A stretch of DNA of 64,000 nt, from assembly GCA_947179155.2 (NCBI GenBank), contig OX359275.1, forward strand, positions 42,641,898 to 42,705,897. The letters run 5' to 3'. The position numbers were made by a program, and so were the translations under genes. This DNA comes from Hedera helix (Eukaryota; Streptophyta; Magnoliopsida; Apiales; Araliaceae). Positions 34,459 through 49,300 of the stretch are shown here, one piece after another; the stretch's first letter is position 1; every line of letters begins with the position of its first letter. The notes beneath the pieces are model-generated. The model had not been told where the DNA came from. It ran no database searches and saw only the letters and a program-made list of their open reading frames with translations.

Positions 34459-35713
34459 ACTACTCCTCTATGTACATGCTACATATTTTTTGGTTGGCAT
34501 CACACAGACACTTAATTTCCATCTTTAACTCCAAATTTCTAGCTATCTTATTCTTAAAGGACAAGTCTACATACATGACATCTAAATATAAAATCAAACA
34601 CTCTATCAATTTTAATTATTAAAAAATAAAGTTTAATACGAATTTTAATGTCATATAAAATGGTACTATATTAAGTCTTTATCCATCCATTTAAGCCTTT
34701 AAAAAATTTTATATATCAAAACAGGAAAATAACTTTAAAATATTAAAAAGAAATGATATACGGGTTACCCCCACTCCACCCCTACTTTATGGAAAATAAT
34801 TTGGCGAAGATGGATTATGACTAACAATTGAATAAATTAAAGTAAGATCAATATTCTTAATTTTTATTTGTACGTATATACACCACAATTATAATTTAAC
34901 ACAATTTTTTGCAACAAGACTCCTATTTTATTGGACATGTGGCGGCAATGGCGCATAGCAAGGCTTAATGGCCAAAGAAATATAAATAAGTAATTTTATC
35001 TTTTATTCAAAAATATTTCATCCCGCGGAACTCCACAGATATTTACTCAAGGTCTACATGTATTATATATGATGCACCATAATAAATTAAGAAAATCAAT
35101 CACTTAATTTTATAATTAAACCAGCCAAATGAGTACTTTTATACCACCTTACATCTCCTTGCATTCTTATCACCCATTAATTAAATATAATTTTTCACTT
35201 CCTTTGAAAATCGGACATCTCCTTAAATTCTTGACCCCCACACATGTACCAAACTGCTTTAGAACGAATAAATTCTTCCATAGCTCTAGTTTTCTCTAGT
35301 AAAGTTGTAAGTTGGTAAGTTTTTAACATATTAAAAAAACATTAGTTAATATAACAATGTTGATGATTGTCTTTTGACCTAACACATGGAGTTGGAAAAA
35401 TCCCACAATTTGGGCACTACTAAAGTGTCTGGCCCATAAACAAAATGGTCATTAGAGAGAGAGAGAGAGTGAGTGGAGTTAGGGGGTGGGACTTTAGAAG
35501 GGCCCCCTGTTCTAGGGTTTCTCATCTCCTCCATTAAAGGCCAATTAAGGCCAAACTTCCGTCCTCCCCGCCGTTGAAAGCTACTACCAATCCTATAAGA
35601 TATATATAGAAATACTATTATATATTTCTTACAAATATTAAGTATATATTTGTTGATGTAATATTATTATGTCATTTTTAACAAATATTAGGTATATAGT
35701 TGTTGAAGTAATA

Positions 35714-35886
35714 CTCCATTTGTTTCAAAATGAAAGGTTATTATTAATTTTTAAAGTCATTTAATCATTTTAACATATTTTTTAACTCAGAATTGATTAA
35801 ATTCATATAATTATAATAAATACAATAATAAATATTGTAAATTTATAAAAAAAAATTATCTTTTAATAATTATGAAACGGAAGAAA
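35714..35886. mobile_element. Stowaway-like MITE (degenerate)
   Basis: Starts CTCCATTTGTTTCAAAATG and ends ATGAAACGGAAGAAA, degenerate inverted ends related to CTCCCTCCGTTTC, with TA on both sides (35712-35713, 35887-35888). About 173 bp. Confidence 0.55.
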
Positions 35887-36256
35887 TAATTAGTAATTTA
35901 ATTAGCAATGAAGATGATTTGCTGCTGACACATTCAGGGTTTCTCCATGCTGTGCATGACTGTTTTTTTTTATTATTCTTCGCAGTCCTCGGCCTAACCC
36001 AAGTTTGACTCACTGAAAAACTAATTAATTGAATTCACATGACAATTGTCATACTATGTCCAAATGGTTTTATATCAATAATAAATTCATTAATGACAAC
36101 CACCATGGACTTAATTTACCCCTTTAAATTTAATCGATTAGATATTGCAACTCCTTTATTTGTTAGTAGTTGATAATACATTGAACTATTGAAGGAAACC
36201 GTGGAGGGTAGCTTGGCTTAGGTTCGGTAGTTTTAGAATTAAATATCGAATAATTA

Positions 36257-36400
36257 TAAGTACATAATAATTAAATATTATATTTATTTATATTATTAAA
36301 AAATAAAAAATAATATTAAAATTCGTGTCATATTTTATTTTTTAATAATGTAAATAAATAAAATATTTGGTATAATATTTAATTATTGTATGTGTAGACT
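36257..36400. repeat. AT-rich hairpin repeat
   Basis: The left arm (AATAATTAAATATTATA... ATTATTAAAAAATAAAA) is mirrored inverted on the right up to about 36400, around a centre containing AAAATTCGTGTCATA. Similar AATTTT(A/C)(A/G)TGTCA words occur near 34635, 49238 and 56358, so this may be one member of a dispersed foldback family. Confidence 0.5.
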
Positions 36401-37336
36401 TGTCCTTATATATCCGGTCATAATTATTTGTGTTTGAATATTTGTGTATTTCTTAAAAGAAAATAAAATTATTTTATATCTACATTTAAAGATTATATTA
36501 GTGTAAAATTAGTAGACTGAAAAAATGGGTTAATCCACACACATACGCCATAAGTATGAAAAAATGCTACGTATATCCTAATAATTCCTATATCACATCT
36601 TTGCTCAAATCAAGACATAATTTTTATTTGTTCAAATAATAATTAAAGTGAAGTATGACCAAGAATCTCTTTATAACAAACGGATGTCGTTATTACGAGT
36701 ACTTCCCGTAAAGGAGGTGATTAATGGCGTATTTGTATCCTTTGAATTTTTCGATGTGAACAGGGAAGAGAAAAGGAATTGACTGACACAGAGCAGAAGT
36801 GGGCCACCATTCATGGGGAAAAGGCACTTCGCCAAGAGAAGAAAGCAACAAGCGGAATACCCAAAGCCTCGTGTTCTCTTTCATATGAATGGACGAGTTT
36901 TGTTAACTAAATCATAATTAGGGCGACTCTCTTTGAACTGGGTGTGTCGGTGAGTGCTCTTAATCAAATTAAGCTTGAAATTTGATTGCCGGCCGACTAC
37001 TAGTAAATTAGAAAAAGAGAGTTTCAATTTTTTATTATTATAATTTCTTTTTAGTATTAAGGTTTTATTTGATTCATTCGCTTAAATATTTAATTATTAT
37101 ATTATTTTTGATAAATTAAATGTTAAGTATTTAATATTACTATAAACCATGAAAATTAGTCATAAGAGGCTGAAATTTTGGGGAAATGAAAAAACATTTT
37201 CCATTTGGCCGTTCGTTGCTCTCAATCGCTTTTACGGTGTTTGACCAAATGCATCAACAACTTTAGACACCCAAGTTTATTGCTTCCATTCTTTTTATTG
37301 CGCGGGATCGTAAGTGGAGTATTATATTAATTAATA

Positions 37337-37552
37337 CTTCCTCCGTTTTTGGTTGACTTTACTTTTTACGAATTGATAAAATATAAAATTATTTATATTT
37401 AAATTTTTATTTAATTATATAATTTTCTATACATAACTAATGATACTCCATAAATATATATATATAATATAAATATTTAAGATAAGTAGATATTTTATTT
37501 AAAATTATCTAAAATAATAATAAAAACTTTTATCTTAAGACGAAAGAAACAG
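37337..37552. mobile_element. Stowaway-like MITE
   Basis: Starts CTTCCTCCGTTTTTGG and ends AAGACGAAAGAAACAG, flanked by TA on both sides (37335-37336 and 37553-37554). About 216 bp with an AT-rich interior, related to the other CTCCCTCCGT-type elements here. Confidence 0.6.
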
Positions 37553-39023
37553 TAAACATGGATAACAATGAAAAAGGAGATGATTATTTTTAAACATTAT
37601 TTTGTTGATTTCCCTTCAGCACGAATGAGATTTATGTTGCATTCATGTAAATTTATTAATTTTAGCCCTTAAAATTATTAGACAAAAATAACCTTTTAAG
37701 GGGAAAAAAGTAATAATAATGAAAAGAAATATTCGAAATTAACTGTATTAATTTTTTTATATACAGATAGTTTATTTTTTAATAATTTAAACACACACAA
37801 ATCCACACTTACACCCAATAATTCAAACTCACAATGGATAGTTTATATTATTAAAAGACCGATCATATTATTTGAGCCAAAACTCTGGACTATATGGATA
37901 GTTTATTAAATTTACTCCATCCCTCCCGAAATGAATCATATAGTCAAATAATAATCTTTCTGTATGACATGACAGAATAGTTAGTAGTTGTATAAATAAG
38001 AAGTCAACAAAAATAAAGATTTTCACTTGTGTCATAAACACAACTAATAACAACTTTATAGATAACGAACCGAAATTACAGGAAATTGAGAAAACTAAAA
38101 AAAAAATCTTAATACATAATTATCTGTCCATATTATATAGTAGTAACTTAAGAACATGATTAGCATTTTTGTAACTGCCATTGTGTTCTACCTTCGTCTT
38201 GTTCTGTTTGTACTTTGTACTCTAACACGTATTTTTTACTTCTCTTCTTGGGTGTTGAATTCACCACTCTCCCTCTCCCCTCGACATCTGCGATTGATAG
38301 CTGTATATAACTACCCCTTTTTCTCTCTCTGTCTCTCTATATCTATATATAAAATTATTATGACTAGTTCTGCACTTATCTTCAAATTTAACCTATAAAT
38401 CTTACTTAGATTCTCTTAGTACGACACATGCTAAGTGCGGAAAATAAAAATAAATTTTATTTATTTATATATTTACACGAAATTCAATACATGGGGTCCA
38501 CTAATATATAACAGTATTTTTTATGCATTGAATTCAGTACAAATACATAAATAAATATTGTTATGCATTTTTTTCAGCACATTCTAAGAAAATCTATCTT
38601 CCTTTTATATAAGACAAAAAAGTATAATCTCATTTTATTTATAAAATATAAATAAAGTGGAACTATAGTCTTTCATCTTTTTTACTGATAGAACTAGGGG
38701 TAAATTTTGAAAATAAATCTAAAATTTTCCAATTATTATACTCCGGATTTATATAATACTAGTAGTATATAACGAAGTAAATTGCTGCTCTTCAGTCACA
38801 AAGCTCAGAAGAGTCATACTAGTGCGTGTCTAACGAAGAATGGGCTCTTTTGCTGCCCTTTCCACTTCCCAACTAAACTAAAATCAAGATTCTATCTTTT
38901 TCTTAATCTTGTTTAGCATTCACATTTAGGCTTATATTTCTGAATTTACATCCACCCAGAAAGAAATATATGTGCTCAAGACTCGATCTTTAGAGTAAAG
39001 AAACGCATTAACAGTTCCAAATC

Positions 39024-42000
39024 ATGGAAACCAACTCAGTTTCCAAGTTATTGTTCTTGTTCTGCTTGGCTTTGTATATGGGTTCAGAGCTGATTCAATG
39101 CAGCGTGACCTATGATAGGAAGGCCATTGTCATCAGTGGTCAAAGAAGAATCCTTATCTCTGGTTCTATACATTACCCAAGAAGTACTCCTGAGGTACTC
39201 CAAATCCTTACAATACCATTAATTCCTTTTTTGTCTCTCATTATTTCTTCAATTTTATCAAGAAAATGTTTTTTTTTTAACTGGATGGATGAAATGTGTG
39301 TAGATGTGGGAAGATCTGATAATTAAGGCTAAAGAAGGAGGTCTTGATGTTATTGAGACCTACGTTTTTTGGAACGCTCACGAGCCCTCTCCTGGCAATG
39401 TACTTTACTTTCTCCCTTTTAATCTCCGCATAATAATACTTTTGTTTTTGCCCCCTTTTTTTTTTTTCTTCTTCCGGTTTGCCCTTTTCAATTAATTACT
39501 GTTTTTCATATGCTTCCAGTATAATTTTGAGGGGAGATACGATTTGGTGAGGTTCTTAAAGACGGTGCAGAAAGCAGGGCTCTACGCTAATCTTCGCATT
39601 GGGCCTTATGTTTGTGCTGAGTGGAATTTTGGGTACTCTTTCTTCTTCTTTTTCCCCTACAGATCTCTCTCTCTCTCTCTCTTCTTACAGTTGATTTTAA
39701 TGGGATTGTACCAATATGTTCATTTGTGTAAACTGTGCAGGGGATTTCCGGTTTGGCTGAAGTATGTTCCGGGCATAAGCTTCAGAACAGATAATGAGCC
39801 ATTTAAGGTCATAATTCCCAACTTCCTGTTACCTTTTTGCAAATTACACAAAAAGAATAGTTTGTTAAGTAGACAAAGTGCACTTAATTATTTTATCCAT
39901 GTATTTATTCGTTTCCGTGGTGTTGCAGATGGCTATGAAAGGGTTCACTGAAAAAATTGTCAATTTAATGAAGAGTGAAAGTATGTTTGAGTCTCAGGGT
40001 GGCCCCATTATACTCTCTCAGGTTTGAGTTCAAGGGTTTTAGCATTGCGAATTTTTAGTCTTTACATTACTCTCTTTCAATTTTCGAGCATCCAAGTTTC
40101 TTAGGGTCTTAAACTAATTTCTTACACGAGTAACCAATTACAAAAAATCGATAGCTGCTGGATTTCGGAACTGCATTATTTTATAGTGATGTCACTGATT
40201 AGGTCTATTTGTGCAGATTGAGAACGAGTATGGACCGCAAGGTAAAAACCTTGGAGTTGCTGGGCATGACTACATGACTTGGGCAGCAAAACTGGCCGTG
40301 GGGTTGGATACAGGGGTTCCATGGGTAATGTGCAAGGAAGAAGATGCCCCAGATCCAGTGGTGAGTACTCCTATACTTTTTTTACTACCAGATCTGCATT
40401 TTTTCACCAGTTCATTTAATTTTTTTCATCAGTTTATTTAGCTTGGTTAACAACGATTCAACGTTCTCTTGCTAGTTTCCTGCATGGTGTCCAATTGTTG
40501 TATTGTCTTTTTTTAAAGGTCAGCATATCACACATGGCTAGCAAATTTTGTTCTCAAAACATTTGCTCATTTTTTTCTTTGAAATATGAACCATATACCT
40601 GAGGAGAATTGCAGAGAGCTAATTATTCTTTTGAAGTATTTTTCACAAGTCTTGGGATTATAGTTATGAAGCACTTTAGTCAAATTTTTAACAAAATCAT
40701 TTGTAACTATTTACTGCCACTGGTGTAGATAAATACATGCAATGGCTTCTATTGTGATGCTTTCTCCCCCAATAGACCCTACAAACCCACAATTTGGACT
40801 GAGGCTTGGAGTGGATGGTAAGTCTTTTGTGATTTTGTAGTCATCTGAATCTTTCAGCTAAGAAACAGTCATTTACGCTACCCCTTATGTGTATCAAATT
40901 TTAAGGTTTACGGAATTTGGAGGCCCAATCTATCAAAGGCCAGTTCAGGATTTGGCATTTGCAGTTGCTCGATTCATCCAAAAGGGAGGATCGTTTTTTA
41001 ATTACTACATGGTACATTCTTGGTCATTACTCCCTAAGCTATGATTTATCTATTATAGTCGTATCTGAGTTCAATGGTCACCACTTGAAACAGTACCATG
41101 GAGGCACCAATTTTGGACGTTCTGCAGGAGGCCCATTTATCACTACAAGCTATGACTACGATGCTCCACTTGATGAATACGGTGAGTGCAAATCTTCATA
41201 CTTTCTTTTCTCTCCGAAATTGCTTTATCCTTCAACAAATCTGGTAGTATAAGAGAAACACCTTTGGGTTGGTTTCACGAGTGCCAAGAGCTAGATGAGT
41301 ATGAGCACTCAGTTTGGATACTGTGCACCCATTTGTATGTATCCAAAGATGACATAACTTGACATTCCAAGGAAATGAATTTGATTCTGAAAATGATTTT
41401 GCATGGTGAACAATTGCTTTGCATGAAGTAGTCTGTATTCTTGTGCTCTGGCTCAATCTAAGTGTTTCAGTAAATTAATCTTGATAGGTTTGATAAGGCA
41501 ACCGAAATATGGTCATTTGAAGGAGCTTCACAGGGCTATTAAGCTGTGTGAGAAAGCCTTAGTTTCTGCAGATCCTACTGTTACTTCTTTAGGAAGCCTT
41601 CAACAGGTTTTCACCTCTAACTTGTAATACCTCTGCTTATCACAGATGCAAATTTCTATTAATTCTCACTGAATGTTGGCATTTTCCAGGCTCATGTATA
41701 TTCTTCAGAAACTGGAGATTGTGCTGCTTTTCTCTCAAATTATGATACAAAGTCTGCTTCAAGAGTGATGTTTAACAATATGCACTATAACCTGCCTCCT
41801 TGGTCCATCAGCATCCTTTCTGACTGCAGGAACGTAGTCTTTAATACTGCCAAAGTACGTGTAATATTGCTTTTGAGAATTATTCTTTGCTCAGTTCTGA
41901 TATGTCAAAACTCTCTCTTGTACTGGTATGTAAACCTTGTGCCTCCATTACAGGTTGGAGTTCAGACATCACAAATGGAAATGTTACCAAGCAACGCTGA

Positions 42001-44916
42001 TATGATCTCCTGGGAGACTTATAGTGAAGATTTATCTTCTCTGGATGACAGGTCAACCTTCACTACTTTTGGTCTTTTGGAGCAAATTAATGTCACTAGG
42101 GATGCTAGTGACTACCTATGGTACATAACTAGGTGAGGATAATGTTTAGTTGATATATTTTCCACTGCAGGATTCTTATTTCTGTTTCCTTTTGTTTTTG
42201 AATTGCTTCAATGTATCTAATACCAACATTATAACTGATTGCTTTAGATTTGTTCATTCAAAGTAGACTGAATATTTTTACTGCAGAAAGCAACAACTGA
42301 TTGTGGCAATTGATTTATTCATCATACTTCCCATGCATTTTTACTATATTAGTGATAAGAAACTAACAGGAAAAGAAAAACAACCATTTGAGTAAATCCA
42401 GTGAAAGTAACCTAAAGAATATTGGAAAGATGTTGCATAGCATACTCTAAATTATCTACAGCTTTAGTGTTGGTTTGGCATATTTAATTAGGCAATACAA
42501 GTCTCCGAACTTCTTTAGCTTTGCACAATGACCCAACTGGCATAACATGTCTTCTCTCTCGTTCAATCTGATCTGCTCACAGTGTTGACATTGGTTCATC
42601 TGAATCCTTCTTGCGTGGTGGGGAACTCCCAACTCTCATCGTGCAGTCAACGGGGCATGCTCTTCACGTTTTCATAAATGGACAGCTTTCAGGTATAGTG
42701 TCAAATGACTAATTCAGATAATTAGTGACTTATCAATTATCATGGATCACTCCTTGTAACTTCTTAATGGTGACCCCCCTTGTACCTGCTTAGTGATGCA
42801 AAAAGAATAATGTACTGTAGGTTCTGCCTCTGGGACAAGAGAAAACAGGAGATTTTTATATAAAGGAAAGGTCAATCTACGCGCTGGAACAAATAAAATT
42901 GCATTGCTCAGTGTTGCAGTTGGGCTGCCGGTGAGTTGCTAGTCTTAGTAGATGGAGATATTTATACAGTAAATTAAACTGGCTGTGCCATACTTGCTAT
43001 AATGAGTAGTGATCAGAATGTCTAAGTCCATGGAAAAGTATTTAGGACCATTTACAGGTTTACAGATTTAATCAATTGTAAACTCGTATATTATTTAACC
43101 GCCACTATCTGAACTTTTATCAACTTTGGGATCTAAATGAGAGTCTCGTCAGTGATCATTGGCTATACGTCGACAGTCGACCCTATGTGCCACAGAAACA
43201 TCACTTTAGCCATCTGGGCCTTTGGATGTATATCTCAAGAGATCAAGTTGTACCATGTCTCTTGCATTTGATAAAATGATTACTTCACTGATTTTACTTC
43301 TGTTATTTTGCTTCTTTTTTTTTTAATGTGAAGAATATTGGGGGACATTTTGAAACTTGGAAGACAGGAGTGTCAGGACCAGTTGCGCTGCATGGTCTTG
43401 ACCAGGGGAAATGGGACTTATCATGGCAAAAATGGACCTACCAGGTAGGACTGAAAGGAGAGGCCATGAATCTCAACTCTCCAAATAGTGTTTCTTCTGT
43501 TGATTGGATGCAAGGTTCTTTGATTGCACAAAGGCAGCAACCATTAACATGGCACAAGGTATGGAAATGTAGAAAATGGAGGGAGAATGTGAACTTATAT
43601 AGTGAAAATGCACCATTGAAATTTTGAATGTAAACTCACTTGAAATTCTGCAGGCTTATTTTAATGCACCTGACGGAGATGAGCCATTGGCTCTGGACAT
43701 GAGAAGTATGGGGAAAGGTCAAGTATGGATTAATGGCCAAAGTATTGGAAGATATTGGACTACATATGCTGCTGGTAATTGCAATGGATGCAGTTATTCT
43801 GGGACTTTCCGACCTCCAAAGTGTCAACTTGGTTGTGGTCAACCAACCCAACAATGGTAACACCCTCAGATATATTCTGCCCGTTACTATTGACTTTCAA
43901 AATGTGTATTATTAAACCCCCTCAGATATATTCTGTCTATTAATATTGGCTTTTAAAATGGATATAAGTAATGACTTTGAGTTTGATACTTAATACTTTC
44001 CCATTCCAAGTTATTTGGTCATTATTGACTTTTGAAAGTCAATTTCAGACATTTACAAACTCAAATTGAGACAACTCATTAAAAATTATAAAACGATAAA
44101 ACTTACAATGTGTAATATTTTTTTTTAGATAGTTTACAATATTCATCATTTTATTGGTTAAAATTAAAAGAAATTATGTCAATTTTGACTTTAAAAATTT
44201 CTTAAGTTAACTTTAAAATGTCAACAATGATCAGATAATATAGAACGGAGGGAGTAATTAAAAATGTAAAGAAAGAATGGAAAAAAAGAGAAGGAAACCC
44301 AGAAATTTCATTCCCCGAGTCTCGTTAACAATTTTGAGTTACAGGTATCATGTTCCTCGGTCCTGGTTAAAGCCAACGCAGAATTCATTGGTACTTTTCG
44401 AAGAACTGGGGGGTGATCCCACTAAAATTTCCCTTGTGAAGAGATCAGTGACCAGTGTCTGTGCTGATGTCACCGAGTATCATCCAAACATTAAGAATTG
44501 GCAAATTGAAAGCTATGGAAGAACACAAGAGTTTCACAAACCCAAAGTTCACCTGCGATGTAGCGCTGGTCAATCCATTACTTCCATTAAATTTGCAAGC
44601 TTTGGAACTCCTTCAGGAACTTGTGGGAGCTTCCAGCAAGGAACTTGCCATGCTTCTACCTCTTATGCCATCTTAGAAAAGGTACGGTGCTTTTTTCATG
44701 TTTATCATCTTCACTATTCTGTCTTGTGCTCTGCATCTATATGTAATAAAAAAAAAATCCCCATCTCGTCGTGGTCTTTTTCTCCCACAGAAGTGCATTG
44801 GGAAGCAAAGATGTGCGGTGACCATATCAAACACCAACTTTGGCCTAGACCCATGTCCGAATGTATTGAAGAGGTTATCAGTTGAAGCCATTTGTGCTCC
44901 TACAACTAAGGGTTGA
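39024..44916 (+). CDS. BGAL3: Beta-galactosidase, GH35 (BGAL3-like)
   Basis: Secreted cell-wall enzyme expected to remove terminal beta-galactose from pectin side chains and other wall glycans. Eighteen exons join in phase to 846 codons: 39024-39194, 39304-39399, 39520-39632, 39741-39807, 39929-40021, 40217-40360, 40729-40817, 40906-41011, 41094-41181, 41488-41606, 41690-41854, 41954-42132, 42583-42692, 42821-42930, 43334-43558, 43654-43856, 44345-44681 and 44791-44916. A signal peptide covers about residues 1-26. The GH35 domain starts VTYDRKA. The expected acid/base is E184 (GGPIILSQ-IENEYG) and the nucleophile E253 (WTEAWSGW). A C-terminal SUEL-type lectin domain spans about 755-840 (VHLRCSAGQSI to LKRLSVEAIC). 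From memory it is closest to Arabidopsis BGAL3 (At4g36360). No disabling change was seen; intron 16 holds a Stowaway-like MITE. Confidence 0.95.
43996..44254. mobile_element. Stowaway-like MITE in a beta-galactosidase intron
   Basis: The right end GAACGGAGGGAG followed by TA is the classic Stowaway-type terminus; the left end CTTTCCCATTCC is its degenerate inverted copy, preceded by TA (43994-43995). Internal words such as TTGACTTTTGAAAGTCAA make it strongly self-complementary. It is wholly inside the intron 43857-44344. Confidence 0.75.
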
Positions 44917-46313
44917 TATGGTAAAGATGGTCGGACAGGAGTCTTCAAGTGCATCTAGTGACTCAACTGTATCAATGTACCAGCAACTGAAAACACAGAG
45001 AAAGAAATACAGGAAAGGTTTATTTTTTATGGTCTTAGAGAGAGTTACTTATGGAAGGGGTGGTTAAGAAACCTGTGTAAATCAGTTATTTATTTGAGTA
45101 GGTAGCATTTGGATGTTGCGGGGATTTGAATTATGAGCCCCATCATTGATTTCAGCCCTGGTCTCTGTCCTTTTAACTAGAAATGGGAACCAGGAGGCAA
45201 TTGAGTGATTTACTAGTTTGTATTACCGGGGAAAAACCAAACCCCAATTAGGTTCATGTTAGGTGTGGATCCTAGTATGACCTTTTACTTGATGATTTGT
45301 ACTTCTTGGTGGTTTGAAGTGAAGCTTCCATGTTGTCCAATTCCTTGGTAAACTATGAAATGGTCTTGCAAATCAAAATGATATAGCTTTCCATTTGTAA
45401 CAAGCATTAATTTAAGAATTCACAATCTTTTTTGTGGAAGTTATTTTATTCAACCCAACCTACATGTTTTGCATTTATAGAATTACTACAAACTAATTAT
45501 TTAGGAATTATGTTGTTGAGATTCCTTCGAATGTATTGCATATAACTCATTTCAAAATAATATTTATTTTCAAAAATAAATTTTTATTCATCAAATTTCA
45601 TTCTGACGAGAGATTACTGAATAAAGTCATAGCTAAGTCTCATATCCCTACTTACTAATGAATTTGTATCTTTCTCCCTATTCTGTACTGCCTCATCCCC
45701 TGCGTCTTATTTGGGTGGGTAAAATGTTATGCCCTCGCCATTCTCTTTAAGTCAGAAGAGGAGCACAAAAGGTCCTAGTAGTAGTTCTTGCCCGGCCGGT
45801 TTGTAGAGTTTCAAACAAAGGAGTTACCAGAAGTGCTTATGAGCCATGTCCATAAGCAGACCAGCTTGGAAGGTTTTTATATGCAGCCAGAATATTGGCT
45901 GTAATGTGATGCATGTCACTTAATTGAAGATAAGAGTGGATAGCCCACTAATCTGAGAAGATTGCCTATTTATTCTGTCTGCTTTCTTAACAATACTTGT
46001 GAAATGGCAAAACGAGGCGTTCAAATTTAGTGTGTGCTTAGTCTAAAGAGTGTGGTTCTAAGTAGAGCTTGAAGCGAAACAGTTACTACAAAAAAAAATC
46101 TGGAAATATTGAAGGATACAAACTTTTAATGATAACAAGAGAGATGAAACGCGAGGAGCAAATTAAGGCTCAAATAAGTACTTGCAAACCTTTAGAACAT
46201 ATAAGTTCATAGAATCTAGATAGCAAGTGATCGATACATAACAGATAACCAAATTAGATAGCATAAAGTGAGAATTGCAGTCTCTTCAAGAAGGAAATAT
46301 AATATTAGGCATA
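44917..46313. other. Tail-to-tail spacer
   Basis: Holds the 3' UTRs of the beta-galactosidase (+) and thioredoxin (-) genes. I see no gene or repeat of note; the open frames are not convincing. Confidence 0.5.
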
Positions 46314-49300
46314 TTAAGCGGTAGAGGAGGAGGCATTCATGTGCTTGGCAATAGTCTGCTGCAGCTCCTCTTTCTTCGCCCCCACAACCTTATCCACTAT
46401 CTTTCCTTCTTTCAAGAACATGAAAGTTGGCATTGCCTCCACAGCCCAATCTGCAGCAACGGACTGTAACAAGAAAATTAACCATGAATATTACAATTTA
46501 TTCCCAAAAGAAAAAAGAAAAAAAAATGTGGTTTCAGCTAGTGACAATTTAAATATGAATTCTGTCAGTCAGCCAAAGCAGTACAACTATTAAACCAGAG
46601 AGCTTGGCATGCACCATTGCCTTTGACAAAAAAGCAAATTTGCTTACCCAGTAACATTCATAAGAGTTATCAAGATCCAGGGATTATAGGTGAAGGCAGT
46701 TGATGGGGTGAGAGAAACACAACTTTCTACCAGTTTAGTTTCTTTTTACCTTCAATTCATCAACATCCACCTTAAGGAAGGTAACAGCAGGAAGTTTCTT
46801 GGCCAACTCTGCCAGGAACGGAGCCACTATACGGCATGGGCCACACCATGAAGCAGTGAAGTCAACAACTATCTGTATAAAAAGCAATGAAGCATGGAGG
46901 GAAAAAAATATTAATAATCATATGAAAAACCTTTAACTTCTTAAATCTCTGTGTGCACTAATGCTATACACTCCTTTCTAGTCAAGTCATCAAACAGGTT
47001 CACATACAACTTATCTTAGACAACATAAAGTTATACTCGATTGCTTATCACCAATCTTTTGCATTAATGTACCTACAAGGGAATTTTATTTTTTTTTGGG
47101 GGGGGGGGGGGGGGGGGGGGGGATAGGGGGAGGAACAAATTATTTACTGTTCTAGAGAGCATTAGAAGTTAAATTCATTTGTTTCTCTAGGATAGATCAG
47201 ATCATGTACAATAGAGTGCCATAAACCCTTTTAAGCTAGTAACCACAACAGTAAAAAATCTAGCAAACTTGATGAATCGAGAACAAAATATATAATTATA
47301 TGATATTCACAAACTATACACAATTATAAGGAAAATCTCCATGAAAAGCATAATGACATCACATTATATACAGTTTCAAGACAATCATGATAGAGTGGTA
47401 CCCAAATAAAATTTCCAAATATAAAAGGCTTCCCTTTAAAGGGAGAAAAAGTTATTATTTCCCTTGTATAACTTGAACTTGTTTTCTCATGAAAATGTGA
47501 CCCCTGCAATTAAATTTTCATTTCCTCTACCTACTAAACACAGAGGCAATTAAGTTAATGGAAGCTAATGACACTAACCATTTGAAAATTGTTGCTCTTG
47601 CAAACATCAATTAAAACTGATGTTAGCTAGTGTAATTCTCAAGAGATCACTCTTGTAATATTTGGGGGTGGGAACAGACTTTAGTCTTTCTTATACTTTA
47701 AACGGTGTCTTAAAAATTTCAGTTTCACTACTATTACACAATTCCTTTACCCAATCGACATTCTTGACCAACACAATTTCCTTAACAAGGACTAACTGGT
47801 GTTATTAATAATGCCACGTTAGACATTCCAGCATTACAGATAGAATGTTCTTCCCTTATGGCTCAGTTAAAATATTAAAACCAGTCAAACATAGGGAGAT
47901 GACCCAAGTATAAGAGAAGCTTATAATGGAAAGCCACATGTAATGATGTACCACCTAAAAACTAATGCCAAAACCATACATCAATATGGGTTATACCTAA
48001 CCACTTACTGTTTAAGTTGCTCAAGCGTCTTTGTCTTTGCATGGTAACTGCCATAAGACCATCAGTTACCAAGTACCTACAACCTAAGGTGAGTAGTCAA
48101 TGGTTTGATTTGGGGCTAAACTCAATGGGTTTACACATTGGTGCAACGAGCATGTTGTTAACCAATTAATGTTATAGATGAATGGGGAAAAAATATTACG
48201 CGTGTACGTTCATCCAATTGGACATATTTACTTATCATTCGATACCCATTAGGGAAAAGGTTCAGATGTGAATGTAACCAATGAAGATGACATACAGAAT
48301 AGAAACCTTCAAGTTAATTTCTTTTTCCAAAAGGATCACGTCATTCCATGTACGACCATTCATCATAAGTTGACTATGCCCATATCTTTCATTTTGTTCT
48401 TGTCAAAAATAGTCTAACTATTGACATTATCCACAAAGAATATTTGTAATTCCAAGATACATTAAACCCACTACAAAGAAATATAGTAATTTTCAGTATA
48501 CATAACTTGGGATGGGAACCTTAATATTACTTTACCCCAACCGAAACCTGACAAAGTACTTTTTGTATTTAAAGACTAACGATACAATTGCAGGGTATGC
48601 ACACAAAAAAGAAAAACTCTATCTTGATTTTGTCAACATAAAGGACCCACTACGAGTCTACGATGCTCAATTCATAACGTTATTTGTCTTTTTTACATAA
48701 GTATTCATCTATATATAACAAAACGCACGCCTAATCAAATAAACATGGCAAGGAAAAATATACAGGCATATGTTATCCGTGCCAAAGATTCAGATCTTGC
48801 ACGTTATTGTTCAGGAATGGCTGAGGGTACAAACTAAATAGATGAACAAAGGGTCAAATATATTGCGGCTAAAGTATCTATTTAGGTTCATCAGCTACTA
48901 CCCATGATCGATTCCCAAGTTGAATGGTTCAAGATAAGGGACAGAGGAGGACCCATCCTCCAAATTGTCCAGTACATGGGACCCATGGAATTGATGGAAA
49001 TAGTACTCCTATCAACTAATCATAACCACAAACATGAGATTAAACAACACATATTTATTGTTTGAAACTTTTTTTATTCTTACTCATTATTTTAAGGCAC
49101 CAAATGTAACAGCCGATTTGGTTATCATCCAACTAACAGAGCATATCATAGCCAAAAGCAAGAAAAATAAATGACAATACACTACAATCAAACACTACTC
49201 CAAACATTTGAACAATTAAAAAGTGAGACTTAATACGAATTTTCGTGTCAGACTCTATCTTTCAATAATTGAGATCAAAATGTTGTGTTTGGTATTGAAC

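Larger units (their letters stand above)
27980..39023. other. 11-kb gene-poor AT-rich region
   Basis: I see no supportable gene between the upstream flank of the small mitochondrial-type gene and the beta-galactosidase start. Open frames (28549-29001, 30769-31002, 36693-36884 on the minus strand and others) lack recognisable content. Identified structures are a 1.36-kb TIR element (29968-31323), two Stowaway-like MITEs, two hairpin repeats, CT-rich repeats near 29296-29357 and a GGTGAC run at 31731-31754. The final 250 bases hold the beta-galactosidase promoter and leader. Confidence 0.6.

Noticed and set aside
36693..36884. Minus-strand 63-codon frame in a less AT-rich patch
   Set aside because: No family resemblance and no start context; the patch also does not look like a clear organelle DNA insertion.
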